Assembly (NCBI GenBank): GCA_033964015.1
Contig: CM066915.1
Coordinates: forward strand, 6,497,575-6,561,574
DNA: 64,000 bases
Reading direction: 5' to 3'
Origin: Scolanthus callimorphus
Taxonomy: Eukaryota; Cnidaria; Anthozoa; Actiniaria; Edwardsiidae
Position 1 is the stretch's first letter, and every line of letters begins with the position of its first letter. Below, in pieces: positions 32,930 through 43,318 of the stretch. The position numbers and the translations under genes are program-made. The notes below the pieces were generated by a model. That model had not been told where the DNA came from. It ran no database searches and saw only the letters and a program-made list of their open reading frames with translations.

Positions 32930-33221
32930 ACATTATAAGGTTAGTCTATCATTCTAAGGATAGTCTGCAGTAGAGCATGACACCTTTGGAAATTGATTAA
33001 TTCCCCGTTGGTCCATACTAATGTAGTATTATTCAGGATACAACTGTGTCAAAGAAGATTGCCCCATACTGCATAATTATGTGTACATATTGTTAATTGA
33101 GCACACTTTTGCTACATTCTCCACTGTGTTCATGCTAATGCTCACTACTGTAGTATCAGCTAATGAATAAAACATTCAAATTTCCTCTGGACTGCTGGAA
33201 GCATCTCTTTTAAGTTGGGTT
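32930..33221. other. 3' flank of the transposase-like pseudogene
   Basis: AT-rich, contains 'aataaaac' at about 33166. No gene. Confidence 0.35.
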
Positions 33222-33484
33222 TTACAAGGATATGATAAAGCAGCACCACAAGCCAAAAACCAGTGCAAGGGAGATGTTAGCACTTCCACAGAGCTACAAT
33301 ATAGAAATAACAATTTCTCCATTTTTAGCCATAATTTAGGAAATGGTTAGACCTTTGTATCTTCTTGGATAAGGACATAAAACCACAGGTCCTGTTTCTT
33401 GTTACACATCACCTGACCACCCATAGCATACTACCAGTAAGAAATGCACATGGTTTGACCTTTGTATCTTCTCGGATAAGGACA
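33222..33484 (+). pseudogene. Degenerate inverted copy of the chromodomain gene
   Basis: On + the text 'ggttttacaaggatatg' and 'cttccacagagctacaa' near 33225-33310 matches exon 1 of the - strand gene at 35350-35517, and 'catcacctgaccacc' near 33407 matches its last exon. A directly repeated 'cctttgtatcttct(t/c)gg' occurs at 33352 and 33461. All frames are broken. This is an inverted, decayed paralogue abutting the intact gene. Confidence 0.55.
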
Positions 33485-35517
33485 TTAGGGAGAGATTACA
33501 GGGAGATTACATCTGGAAAAATCGTCTTTGTCGAGAAGGAGTTGTCCTCGGTGGTCAGGTGATGGGTGACCCTTTCCCATAAATAGATAGCGGAAGATGT
33601 CGTGTTCAAGATTAAGAGAGAGGCTTGGGTTATGGCTCTTGCTTGATAACCTCGACAGAATACCATCCACCAAAGCCTCTGTAAAGTACTCTATCCTCTC
33701 CTCCGAAGGATTGGGTTTGTCAAATGAACTGAAAACAAACAATAACAATTGCACTATTATATACCAGTGATGTTAGCAGGCACTAGGATTTTTCTTGCAT
33801 AAGTATTGTACTTACGGAAAATAGCAATCAAAATAATAATAATTAAACAGCAATCAAACAAGCTCGATAACAATTGTTTTACTCACTTTATCAGGGCTTG
33901 TGGCAAGTGGCTGGCCGGTTCCCATGAAGCTGCTGTTAGTGGCCAGCCCTGCCAATTCAGGAGGTATTCAAAGCCCTGTATAGTCATGCAAAGTAATAAA
34001 AAATAGGATGTTGAAATAGGTGTCAAACCGTCCCTTGTAAACTAGGAACTAGAGACGCGCCGATTGGGCAATTCCAGAAAATAAAGGTACCCCCCACGGG
34101 CGGCATTTGGAAATTCCGAAGGGATGGGGGGGTTTAAGAGCTCGGAATTCTGATTGCAAGGGGGGGTTTTCGAAGCTGGATTTCTTGTCACAAGGGGGGG
34201 GTCTGAAGATGCCCAACTTCTGAAGGAGTTCGCGTGTTTTTCAGTCTGCTAAAATAGCGTTTTTCAGAAAGAAAATAACGTCATTTCACGCGCGGAAAAA
34301 CAGTCTTCGCCGCCATTCGATAGATAGAGAATGCTTGCCAGTTCGTACTTGTCCCTTCTAAGACAGAATCTCCATAATTTTCTACTGATTTCGACTGTTA
34401 GTTCAATCACGCAGCAGGTTCAACTTTGTACAATCACACATTGAAATTAATATAAAGGATGTTGGCGATACGGGATAAGTTGAGCTTGCATGGACGCGCA
34501 ACTTACACCAAAACCCGCCGCAACTTTCCCTAACATATCTAATGAAATCCCGGAACAACACGGTATAGTTAATAAAAAATGGTACATGTAATATGCATGT
34601 TGAATAGTATGTTTTTCTTTTACTCCTTTTTAGAGTTCTATATGGGTTTTTCCTAAGCCTCAAATATTCGAAGATCCGCAAAAAGTAACAACTAGGCTTT
34701 CCAAGCTTGGTCTAGCTCATTCTAATGTGTTTTCCTATTGGTTATATTTGGAAAAATTGTTTTAGATAGCGATTTGAACACTTCATTTGAAGTCACATTC
34801 CCCCATTTCACGATCGAATGGCGAAAGTCTCAAGTTTTTCCGTGATAATATCATCCAATTGTTTGCCCCTACAATTCAAATCTTACAAAATAGCCAGTTA
34901 GGTACTAGTTAAACACGCTAAAAATGTAGAGCTCATATTCAGTGGATGTTGTGAATGCCGGTGGTATTTTTTCTTCAAAATCAAACTTTCATGCTCTGTA
35001 TTAATATTCTGAAACAAGATTATGCGCTTTTTGTGTTTTCTTTACTTTGCAAATTTAATAAATTCCCACAACAACCCCCGCAACTTTTGCCTTTTTCTCC
35101 GCAACGTTTCCCTCTCGCAAATTTTTACTTTTTCTCGCAATAATAAACAAGGTGGTGATTATTTGGATTCCGGAGGGGAGGGGGGTAAAAGTTGAAATTT
35201 CTGAAGGGGAGGGGGGTTTAAGCTACCCGGAATTCTATATGCACGGGGGGGTAAACCATTTTGGAAAGTCTGGATGCATGGGGGGTCAAAAACTAGTGCC
35301 GCCCGTGGGGGGGTACCTTTATTTTCTGGAATTGCCCATTTTAACTTACCCCGTCGACCCTCCTGCGAGAAATTATTTTCTCCACGTTGTAGCTCTGTGG
35401 AAGAACTTTCCTCCTCCCTCGCACTCGCTTGGCTTTCAGTAGTTCTACACTCTCCATATCCTTGTAAAACCGAATTGAGTGAGACACTCGTTTTGAAGAT
35501 GGCTGAGCGTCCGCCAT
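33485..35517 (-). CDS. Chromodomain protein, three exons
   Basis: Exon 1 (35517-35350) starts MADAQPSSKRVSHSIRFYKD and ends in YNVEKIISRRRVDG with a GTAAG donor. Exon 2 (33975-33887) continues in phase with FEYLLNWQGWPLTAASWEP and ALIK and has a GTGAGT donor. Exon 3 (33728-33485) joins in phase (SFDKPNPSEERIEYF) and ends at TAA. Exons 1 and 2 together form one chromodomain: the aromatic residues Y, W and W and the 'WEP' box are in place. The family binds methylated histone tails or acts in transposon integrases. The short length (about 167 residues) and an extra C-terminal segment without a known domain leave the role open. The ATG lies in 'aagatggcggac', a YY1-like context. Intron 1 is filled by a DNA element. 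Phases and frames are all intact. Confidence 0.7.
34076..35337. mobile_element. Non-autonomous DNA transposon, 40-bp ends, ATT target copies
   Basis: The ends begin 'gggcaattccagaaaataaa' and the first 40 bases at each side are identical except for one extra C. ATT stands at both flanks (34073-34075 and 35338-35340). Subterminal G-rich repeats ('agggggggtt', 'ggggggtcaaaa') occur on both sides. No coding capacity. It forms almost all of intron 1 of the chromodomain gene and ends 12 bases from its donor. Confidence 0.82.
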
Positions 35518-36169
35518 CTTGGATTCGAAGTATTTAATCGAATAACCGCTGACCGGCTTCTTACCTCGATGGCGTGATTTTCTGGCGATGTTTCGCTTTT
35601 TATTGCACTTCCCCCACTTATTGCTCTTTCTCTATTTTTTTATTAAAGTTACAGTATTCATTATGTGAAAGTTAATGATTTAAAGTACAACATGTATGAA
35701 AAGACTACTGGTCCGGATATCATGTGAAAATTGTATGATCCCTTGCAAGACCCTGAATTGTCAATTTTGCTGGTATTGAACTGTGTTGGGTTGTGTGAAG
35801 ACATAAACCAAACACAGTGTCCAGAATGTGCAAAGTCCTTGACAGTTTAATGGGATCCTTATTCGCCAACTACAAGCTAGCCTGATTTCCAGACCCTACA
35901 ACAGAATTCACTAGTCACTCCCACAACTGTCTCGAGAGAGTGGCATGGACTCTACCAAGTGTTTGAGAATCTATGTACCTTAAAGGGAGGCTGTTATGAT
36001 ACGCACATGCTCCAGGAACGATCACTGAACAAAACTATTTAGACCATCCTATCATAAAACTATTGAAGAATATGTAAAACCTAAACATTTGGTCGGATGG
36101 ATCGAGAAATAGCGAGATTAGAATGGATTGTTTTCGTGATTTTCAGCCTGCGTTGGCCATCGTTACGGG
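35518..36169. other. Upstream region of the chromodomain gene, no other gene
   Basis: Should contain the promoter of the - strand gene. No TATA box was evident. The rest is unremarkable AT-rich sequence. Confidence 0.4.
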
Positions 36170-36475
36170 CGCAGAATAGCTGCGAAGTTGCGCGACAGCC
36201 TCCTTTTAGACTTTCACTGGCTCCCAGTTGAATTCAGGATCATTTTTAAAATAAATCTTTTAACTTTTAAATCACTAAATAAGACTGTTAAGGTCATATA
36301 AAGACCACCTCCGCCTTGTTGAGCCTCCTTTCAACATGAAAACATGTGGACATCGCACCTTTTCTACTGTGGCTCCAAGGCTATGGAACAAGCTCCTTTT
36401 GATATATGTGCTTGCTCCAGTCTTGTAACGTTTAAATCTAAACTGAAAACGTTTCTCTTTGAGAAGGCCTATTCT
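36170..36475 (+). pseudogene. LINE 3' coding fragment (non-LTR reverse transcriptase end)
   Basis: Translation gives LLLDFHWLPVEFRIIFKINL, then after a break RTFSTVAPRLWNKLPFDI and FKSKLKTFLFEKAYS with a stop. HWLPV...K and APRLWN.LP...F...LK are the conserved last blocks of CR1/L2-type non-LTR retrotransposon polyproteins. Stops and frame changes show it is dead. Confidence 0.6.
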
Positions 36476-36575
36476 TAGATATTTTTAACTGTTATTATAT
36501 ATATTTTTAACTGTTATTATATATATTTTTAACTGCTATTATATATATTTTTAACTGTTATTATATATATATATT
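36476..36575. repeat. Short tandem array, 'tttttaactgttattatata' unit
   Basis: Four units of about 24 bases follow the LINE stop codon directly and are probably its expanded 3' tail. Confidence 0.75.
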
Positions 36576-37084
36576 TTGTTATCATCATTATTACTTAATT
36601 TATAATATACTAGTACCATGCTATCAGAAAATAAAAGGCAAAGTTTTAGGTAAATTCAGTGCATAATTTGAAGGCTGGCTGGAATACTGTTTTTAGTTTG
36701 TGATTGAATTTCTCATATCTGATTGTATGGATGGTGAATACTTTTCAATTGTTTCCACAACTGTAATAATATTATCTCCTCTTATTTAAAATACTTAAGC
36801 TATTTTTGATTCTTATAACAAAAATTTTGCCAGATCATTTAAGAATCTTATAAGAAACTTTTACCACCTTATAAGAAAGCGTAAGATTCTTAATTAGTAC
36901 TTAAGAGTATCTAATGGATATAGTAATACAAATGATTGTTATTAATCAATTTTTTCAGCTCACTATAGGATTTCTAATGCTTGGCTTGGGGGTTGCCCTT
37001 AGATACTCCTGAATAACTGAAGCAGTGAAAATGAACACATCGTTGTTGGTGTCATCAACTCGGATAAAGAAGATATTAGTGATA
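36576..37084. other. AT-rich non-coding
   Basis: No gene was recognised. Confidence 0.35.
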
Positions 37085-37182
37085 TTTGTAGTAAATTATT
37101 ATAGTTTTATATTTATATTATGTAAATACGCAATTCAGCTGTAATAGCTGCCAGATATTTTACAATAAACTATCTATCTATC
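37085..37182 (+). mobile_element. Retroposon 3' end with (CTAT)n tail
   Basis: 'gccagatattttacaataaa' followed by 'ctatctatctatc' has the form of a LINE or SINE tail. Short and diagnostic only by shape. Confidence 0.4.
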
Positions 37183-38231
37183 GATAATGGGTCGAGCTCA
37201 GATGATGAAAATCTTAGTGAACGTCGGTCAAGCAGTGAGCCGAGCTCAAAAGACATGCCACTGAATGAGCAACCTGCAACAGTTAGAACATGATCGGGAA
37301 GGACATCAAACAGACATTACACAGATGATTTTTTGTTTTATAAAAACCCTTGGTATGCTGCCGTTCCAATGCTTTGTGAGCACAAACAGACATTACACAG
37401 ATGATTTTTTGTTTTATAAAAACCCTTGGTATGCTGCCGTTCCAATGCTTTGTGAGCACATTTTCTAACTATCAAAGTATTCAGACCCCCTGTTATTGGG
37501 GGGGGGGGGGTCATATTATTCAACAGGGATTTCTACCAAAGCTTGTAACATTGATCAATTGTGAATTGAGAAAATGATTTGGAAGATATGTCATTGGTGC
37601 AATACTATAAGTGTCACGAAGAAACTTTGTACCAAAGAGAGATTAACAAAGAATAGAAGCCTTTGTATTGCAGTATTTTTTGGCATTATTAGGTCACATT
37701 AAATATTTTTTTAACCTTGGGACCATGTTTCCCATTACAATTTAAGGGATTCTTCGAATAAACTTGACATCCACTTTCCCTGCACTAATTTCCACAAAAA
37801 TAGTTTCCAATATAGCAGGGCGGTGTTATGGAATTCCCTGCCCTCAACACTTCAACAAGCGAAATCCTTGAATACCTTTAAATTGGGTTGCGCAAAATGT
37901 TTACAATGACACTCTGCATCCATGGAAAGCAGGCACTCATAAGGTTTTTAATTATTTATTTAGTATAATAGTCAATATATTTTAGTGTACAGTGTATATA
38001 GTTGTATAGAATTAATATTTTATCTTGCCTGATGTTTTAAGGAGTACGTATAAATAAAGTTACAAGTTACACTCTTTACAATATTTTTAGAACCCTTCAG
38101 TGAAGGCCCTGCAAGGTCAAATTGAGAGACTAAAGAAGGTGGCAGATAAGAATGCAGTGGACATGGTGGCTACTGCCTTGACAAAGAGTGTAAAAAGACC
38201 AGTTGGGATATTTGACCCCATGGAGCATTGA
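37183..38231 (+). CDS. Possible partial gene: Ser/acidic exon and terminal exon
   Basis: An open block at about 37186-37272 reads DNGSSSDDENLSERRSSSEP and DMPLNEQPATV, then a stop. A good acceptor at 38090 opens a terminal exon reading NPSVKALQGQIERLKKVADK and MVATALTKSVKRPVGIFDPM with a TGA at 38230. Both look coding, but their connection crosses a LINE end and a tandem duplication. Unassigned, low confidence. Confidence 0.25.
37311..37462. repeat. Exact tandem duplication, 76-bp unit
   Basis: 'cagacattacacagatgatt' starts at 37311 and again at 37387, and the two units are identical through 'gctttgtgagcaca'. The period is not a multiple of three. Identity of the copies indicates a recent event or an assembly artefact. 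Confidence 0.88.
37498..37510. repeat. Poly-G run
   Basis: A run of thirteen G, one of several G/C homopolymers in the window. Confidence 0.85.
37730..38062 (+). pseudogene. LINE 3' end fragment
   Basis: One frame reads YSRAVLWNSLPSTLQQAKSL and NTFKLGCAKCL. The AVLWNSLP block is a conserved terminal motif of non-LTR retrotransposon proteins. An 'ataaataaag' polyadenylation-type signal follows at 38048. Multiple stops upstream. Confidence 0.6.
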
Positions 38232-40635
38232 TGTTTCAATGATTCCCTTTCACCCAGTTACGTATACATATCCTGCGGCTTCTTAGAAGGGCAGGGAATA
38301 TTTTATGGCCATAAGAGAGGAACAATCGCTTGCAAAATGTTTACCATCCCAAGCCAAACCCATACTTTTAAGGGAATTAAAGGCTATTTCAGATGAAATA
38401 CTAAGGCGTTAGCGCATTCCGCATATCTCAACTTCAGAAATTTTAGTGTTGTTAGAGATCAGGCCTTATTTAGACTCAGTTTTTCGGCACTGACAGGGCA
38501 GGGGAATTGGACAAACTCAGGTTGTCTGATCTCGTTTATTTGCCAAACAAGGAAGGTTATCTTTTTAACCATTCTCTTTTTAACCCATCCAAGCCAAAAA
38601 GGTGTTTTGAGGGATTTGAGTTTGCCCCATTCGCCGAAGGACAAGTCGTTTGCTGAGTTGTGCGAGTTGTTTTCCAACCATTTCAAGCCTAAGAGTCTCG
38701 AAGTAGCCGGGACTTACAAATTTCATTCATGTTTTCAATCTGAGATGCAAGGAGACAAAAGGACTGAACTAATAGCAAAATAGGAAAATGTTTGCCAATT
38801 CTCTGTTGCTGCTGTAGCCCACGATAGAAGCGTTTTTCAACTTAATCAATCAATCATTCATTTACAACCCAAAAGATTCCAGGTTGGGCAACCATAAATC
38901 CCAGGGTGATCATTTCAAAATTCACTGAATTTCCAGGCTGGATCCACGCTTGGTTCCTCAAAAGGGATACATTTGTTATAAGAATAAACCATGCTGTAAG
39001 ATGTAAAAAGTGGGGTGTGTATGATTGGAGTTCCGCTTTTAGGCATTGCCTCAATCTATATATTATCATTATTATAGCCTGATGCGTCCTAAATCAAGAC
39101 AGCACGCCCAAGAGCAGAAACAGACTAGAATGAATGTGTAGAACATGTGATCCATCCATCTTTAAATTGTAAACCGAATACAAATTACCTTTTGTCAGGT
39201 CTTTCAAGCTCACTGGATAAATATCAAAAACAAAGGTTTCCCTCATACCTGCATCTGTCCTTGATTTGGTTCGGGTAAGTTTTGTTTGGTGCAAGAAAGG
39301 AGTCAGGTACGAGGCAGAGGAGTCGGTCGACCTTTAGAAAGAGGCATCGTCCCGCCATTTTGTAACCAGTGACCGTGAAGGATTATGGGAGCTTTCACAC
39401 AGGAAGCCCACCCTCACGTAAGAGAGGGGGAAGTGGTGTAAGGAACTTTGGCTTACGCAATATGGAGCCATTTTCCGGACTACAAAGAACTCATTGAAAT
39501 GCAGTAAAAACGTAGAAATATTGTCAAGTTTTCAAAAAAAGAAATCTTACCTCTAGTTTATAGTGTCTCGGTGATAAAGATAAGCACAGGCTGCCCAAGT
39601 CTCCAAGTACAATGGTCGTTTAGTATAAAAAGTTATTCGCGATATTTATAGTGTTTATGTGGCTTAGTATAAGATTAGTCGATAATCTCGCTAAATTGCT
39701 ATAAAATCGTCACTGAGTTCTGGTAAATTATGGCAAATAAAAGTAGACTTGATACATTAACTCGTCTAGCGGCGTTAAGAGGTTTCCGAAAGAGGGGACC
39801 CGCATTTTAGGCAATCATACCAGACCAAAATCATCCCAGACCAAAAAATATGAATCCCACCACCCCACGGGGAGCCCCATGCTTCCCAACAGAGTGCGCT
39901 CTAAATATAAAGCAAGAAACCAATAAATTCTTAAAACAATTTTACATTACCTGTTTCTTCTCCGCCGTCCTGAGATATGATATACGCACAAATAATTCCA
40001 AAGTCAAAGAGTTTTTATGTTATAGGCTTGCGTTTTCAATTTTCAGCCTGACGAATTTGTGCGCACTTCGGCATCCCGCGTGTGAGCAAGCAAACAGATC
40101 GATAGTTTGGTACGCTGTAGTCTTATCATTATTTGTACATAGATCAGCGAATGAAGTCCCGTTGTGTTTCTCAAGAGTTATCTTGCGCCGTTGTGTCCGA
40201 AAATCGGCTTTTAATTAAGGTGGCCCGCGGGTAATTATTTTGAAAAATACCTTCATTTTGAAACCAAGGGGAAACATCCGACCGATCTGATGTGAAACGC
40301 ATATAATCCTCAATGCTTCTAGTTTACGAATATTTGAAAAGCCAATTAAAAAAAAGCGGAACAGTGGACTTTGGGAAAGTATAGGGTTTTTGGTACAATT
40401 TCTAAAAATCTAGAGTTGCAAACATCTGACAAACGTATTGCCGGATTGGGACCTTGCATCGATTGAAAAAATCAAGGGTCAATTTATAACCAAGAAATTT
40501 TAAGCTTATGAATATGTAACAGTAGCTTCAATTAAAAAATGTTGAGGTCAAAATCAATACTCACCATACGATAGTCCAATCTTTTTCCATTCATCCTGGA
40601 CGTAATGTATCAGTCAATTCCAGCGCTGACCATGT
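38232..40635. other. Long stretch without a recognised gene
   Basis: Positions 38860-38970 ('aaaagattccaggttgg', 'ggttcctcaaaaggga') resemble 30365-30535, so a dispersed repeat is present in both. An open frame at 39850-40218 has no motif. 'cgtcccgccattttg' near 39349 is another 'ccattttg' box. Confidence 0.35.
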
Positions 40636-40760
40636 CCCCCCCCCCCCCCCCCCCCGGGCAACCCCGGGATTTTGGTCATTTCTAAAAATAAAACTGAAAA
40701 TTCCCCACCCCCGGGCTAGCAAAAATGCAAAATACCCCACGGCGGGGAACACAAAAAGCG
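40636..40760. repeat. Poly-C(20) followed by C/G-rich repeats
   Basis: Twenty C at 40636-40655, then 'ccccgggattttgg', 'ccacccccgggct' and 'gccccacccacggga'. It resembles the G-rich subterminal parts of the element at 34076 and of 50100-50290. Confidence 0.6.
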
Positions 40761-41089
40761 GAAAAATGCCCCACCCACGGGACGAGAAAAAGACGGTAGG
40801 ATTCCATCGACTCTGCGTGACAAAGCTTCACAACAAAAACTTCAACTCCATTTATACTGTCCGAGCATTTATAACTCGTTTCAGTAAATGTACTTTAGTT
40901 TTCTCGTCTTTGAACGAGTTCTCACTTCACTGAAAGTGAGACAAAATATAAATAAAGAAGTGAAACTAAGGTATTAGTACAATATCGGTAGACATTCCTA
41001 GGCCATTCGCCATTATAGCCATTTCTGCAAATTGTCTCCGGAATCTCTCAATGCGAAATTTACCTTTATTCTATTTGCAGAGCAACTAT

Positions 41090-41290
41090 TTGACAGTTAT
41101 GTTACTTGACTTTTTGCTAAATTGGAACTCTTTTATAGTGTCAATTCATTTTTATGTTTTTCCACTGAGACGAAATTGCGAAATCTGTTTCTTCTCTATA
41201 GGAGACGTTAACTGCGAAATGTGCAAATGTGTCTTCCCCAAACGTAGTGTATACGGGCCATGCTCTGCATATTTTATGTGGCGTTATTTT
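41090..41290 (-). repeat. Copy of the 'ttcgcaaa' minisatellite repeat
   Basis: Read on -, the sequence matches about 62490-62670 over more than 150 bases: 'ctatagagaag(a/g)aac', 'gatttcgcaattt', 'attgacactata', 'agtcaagt(a/g)acata'. Here it forms the 3' part of the - strand gene that starts in the palindrome. Confidence 0.6.
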
Positions 41291-42230
41291 CTGTAACTGG
41301 GACTTTGTAACTGCCAAACGATAGTTATTGTAACTGGTGTTGTAGTTCGCAAAACCCGACGCGCTTGAGATTAGAAAACCAAGATCCCCCCCCCCCCCCG
41401 GGGGGGGGGGGGGGGGAACAATTCCTGATGGGATGTTAGGCAATGATGTCACACAGATATTACTAGATACTATAACTTTCCATGTGAAGTCAGTGTTCAC
41501 AATGATAGTTCTCTCTTTGACAGGAATGCTACCAGGGTTGTCATTAATGAAGGTGCAGAGCATTAGAAAGAGTTCTGAATGTTTTATCAGGGTCCATTTA
41601 TTTAGAAGAACAGAATCATCAGCTAGAACCGAGAAGACACGGGTGTAGTTGTAAACAGACGGTTGGTGAAGGACAGCTGAGGGTACATTACGGAGGGAGA
41701 ACTGATACTGGACTGGAAGATCACAATCCACTGGCGGTTTGGAAGAATCAGCATTTGAAGTGCAGTTATATTTACGGTGTGAATATTTCCTTGCTCTGTC
41801 GAGCTTTCCCCTTGCCATGTTGAGAGAAATCTACAGGAACACAGGAAAATATATTAATTAATTATTATTTTAAATAACTTCATGTCAATCTCTCCTAAAG
41901 TAAAGGCAAGGGCCAAAATGGTCAGCTTGTCCCTTTATGGAATCCGGTGAAAAACAAAGCGAGGAGACACATATTAGGTAAAAGTTCGTGACAAAGTCTA
42001 TCACAAAGGCAAGGCCCAGATTGAGCATTGGTTTAACAAAAACAAAAATAAAAATAACAAGAAGAATCAGTGAAATGGGTCCTACCACAGGTGACCCAGG
42101 ACAATTGTTTGTGTACTATAACATCGAAGTATTGACAGTAATATAGGGTTTATATGGGGATTGTGGTAAGAGATGTTTGGACCTGGAATTTTTTAGGAAA
42201 TTATCAATAAAAGTTACTGAAACTTACCAT
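41141..42230 (-). CDS. Uncharacterised gene whose first exon lies in a palindrome arm
   Basis: Exon 1 ends with ATG and a GTAAGT donor (ATG at 42230-42228). An acceptor 'ctgtag' at 41831 opens exon 2, giving in phase MISLNMARGKLDRARKYSHR, then KYNCTSN, VQYQFSLRNVPSAVLHQPS, VLLNKWTLIKHSELFLML, NPGSIPVKERTIIVNTDF and TWKVIVSSN. No known domain was recognised. The frame then crosses a C14/G17 tract (poly-Pro then poly-Gly) and continues through the minisatellite-like repeat to a stop at 41141. The last 90 residues are therefore doubtful. The exon structure and promoter position support a transcribed gene. Confidence 0.45.
41386..41416. repeat. C14/G17 tract
   Basis: Fourteen C followed by seventeen G, a self-complementary homopolymer pair. 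It can form a hairpin or G-quadruplex and is prone to assembly error. Confidence 0.9.
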
Positions 42231-43318
42231 GTTGTTAGTTGTGGTTGTCCTTGATGCTCATGTGAAGTTTCACGGATTTATCTTCAATTCGCCCCCCATA
42301 CAGAGAGAAAGACAAGGTGGGAGGCTGAAGCCAAAAATCGGCTCGATCGACCGATCGGCAGAACGCACTTCGAGACGGATTTTTTCACAAAATTCGAATT
42401 CCACAACCAAACAAACACACCACGATCGTAGATATACATGTTACCGACGCAGCAAAATCAATAAATATCCTGCAGTTACGTACGCGAAGGTAGCACACCC
42501 CGTTAAACTCGCACGACCCCCTTTTCAACGGTCGTTAAAAATCCGCGGGACGCACAGCTTGGCTAACCAAAATGGCGGCCGTCAAACAACCAAAATGGCG
42601 GCCGTTACCAAAAACTCCTCAAGGGGGAGGGGGACCTAGCGCAAACTCATGCAAATCAGATTGTGCGACTTCAAAATAAATCCATTACCTCCCGAACAAA
42701 GGGATTTATTTTTTTTACGGAGAAGAATGGATTTGTAGCAAATTTGGCCTAGGGAGCAGCCCGCTCTGCGAGTTTGCGCTAGGTCCCCCTCCCCCTTGAG
42801 GAGTTTTTGGTAACGGCCGCCATTTTGGTTGTTGACGGCCGCCATTTTGGTTAGCCAAGCTGTGCGTCCCGCGGATTTTTAACGACCGTTGAAAAGGGGG
42901 TCGTGCGAGTTTAACGGGGTGTGCTACCTTCGCGTACGTAACTGCAGGATATTTATTGATTTTGCTGCGTCGGTAACATGTATATCTACGATCGTGGTGT
43001 GTTTGTTTGGTTGTGGAATTCGAATTTTGTGAAAAAATCCGTCTCGAAGTGCGTTCTGCCGATCGGTCGATCGAGCCGATTTTTGGCTTCAGCCTCCCAC
43101 CTTGTCTTTCTCTCTGTATGGGGGGCGAATTGAAGATAAATCCGTGAAACTTCACATGAGCATCAAGGACAACCACAACTAACAACATGGTAAGTTTCAG
43201 TAACTTTTATTGATAATTTCCTAAAAAATTCCAGGTCCAAACATCTCTTACCACAATCCCCATATAAACCCTATATTTAACTATCAATAATAGTACACAA
43301 ACAATTGTCCTGGGTCAC
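42088..43318. repeat. 1.2 kb palindrome, two ~550-bp arms
   Basis: The left arm 42088-42648 and right arm 42770-43318 are nearly identical reverse complements with a few indels (for example one A in 'cgtcaa(a)caacc'). The 121-base spacer holds a perfect octamer 'atgcaaat'. Each arm contains, from centre outwards, 'cctcaagggggagggggacc', two 'aaaatggcggccgt' boxes, a 5' leader, and 'acaacATG|gtaagtttcag'. The arms therefore carry the same promoter and first exon in divergent orientation. Left-arm transcription leads into the gene at 41141-42230. The right arm points to + with no identified second exon. Confidence 0.88.
42558..42605 (-). promoter_or_regulatory. Tandem YY1-like boxes in the left arm promoter
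   Basis: Two 'ccaaaatggcggccg' boxes 26-27 bases apart match the YY1 consensus (AAnATGGCGGC). They lie about 330-380 bases upstream of the exon 1 ATG. The mirror copies are at about 42818-42855. Known binding preference of the family; function here is inferred. Confidence 0.45.

Noticed and set aside
41433..41648. 71-codon frame on + antisense to the palindrome-driven gene
   Set aside because: Shadow; no splice sites or motif.
42229..43188. Mirror open frames beginning MLLVVVVLDAHVKFHG in each palindrome arm
   Set aside because: They run in the 5' leader and promoter, antisense to the inferred first exon, and duplicate because the DNA is palindromic. No independent support.
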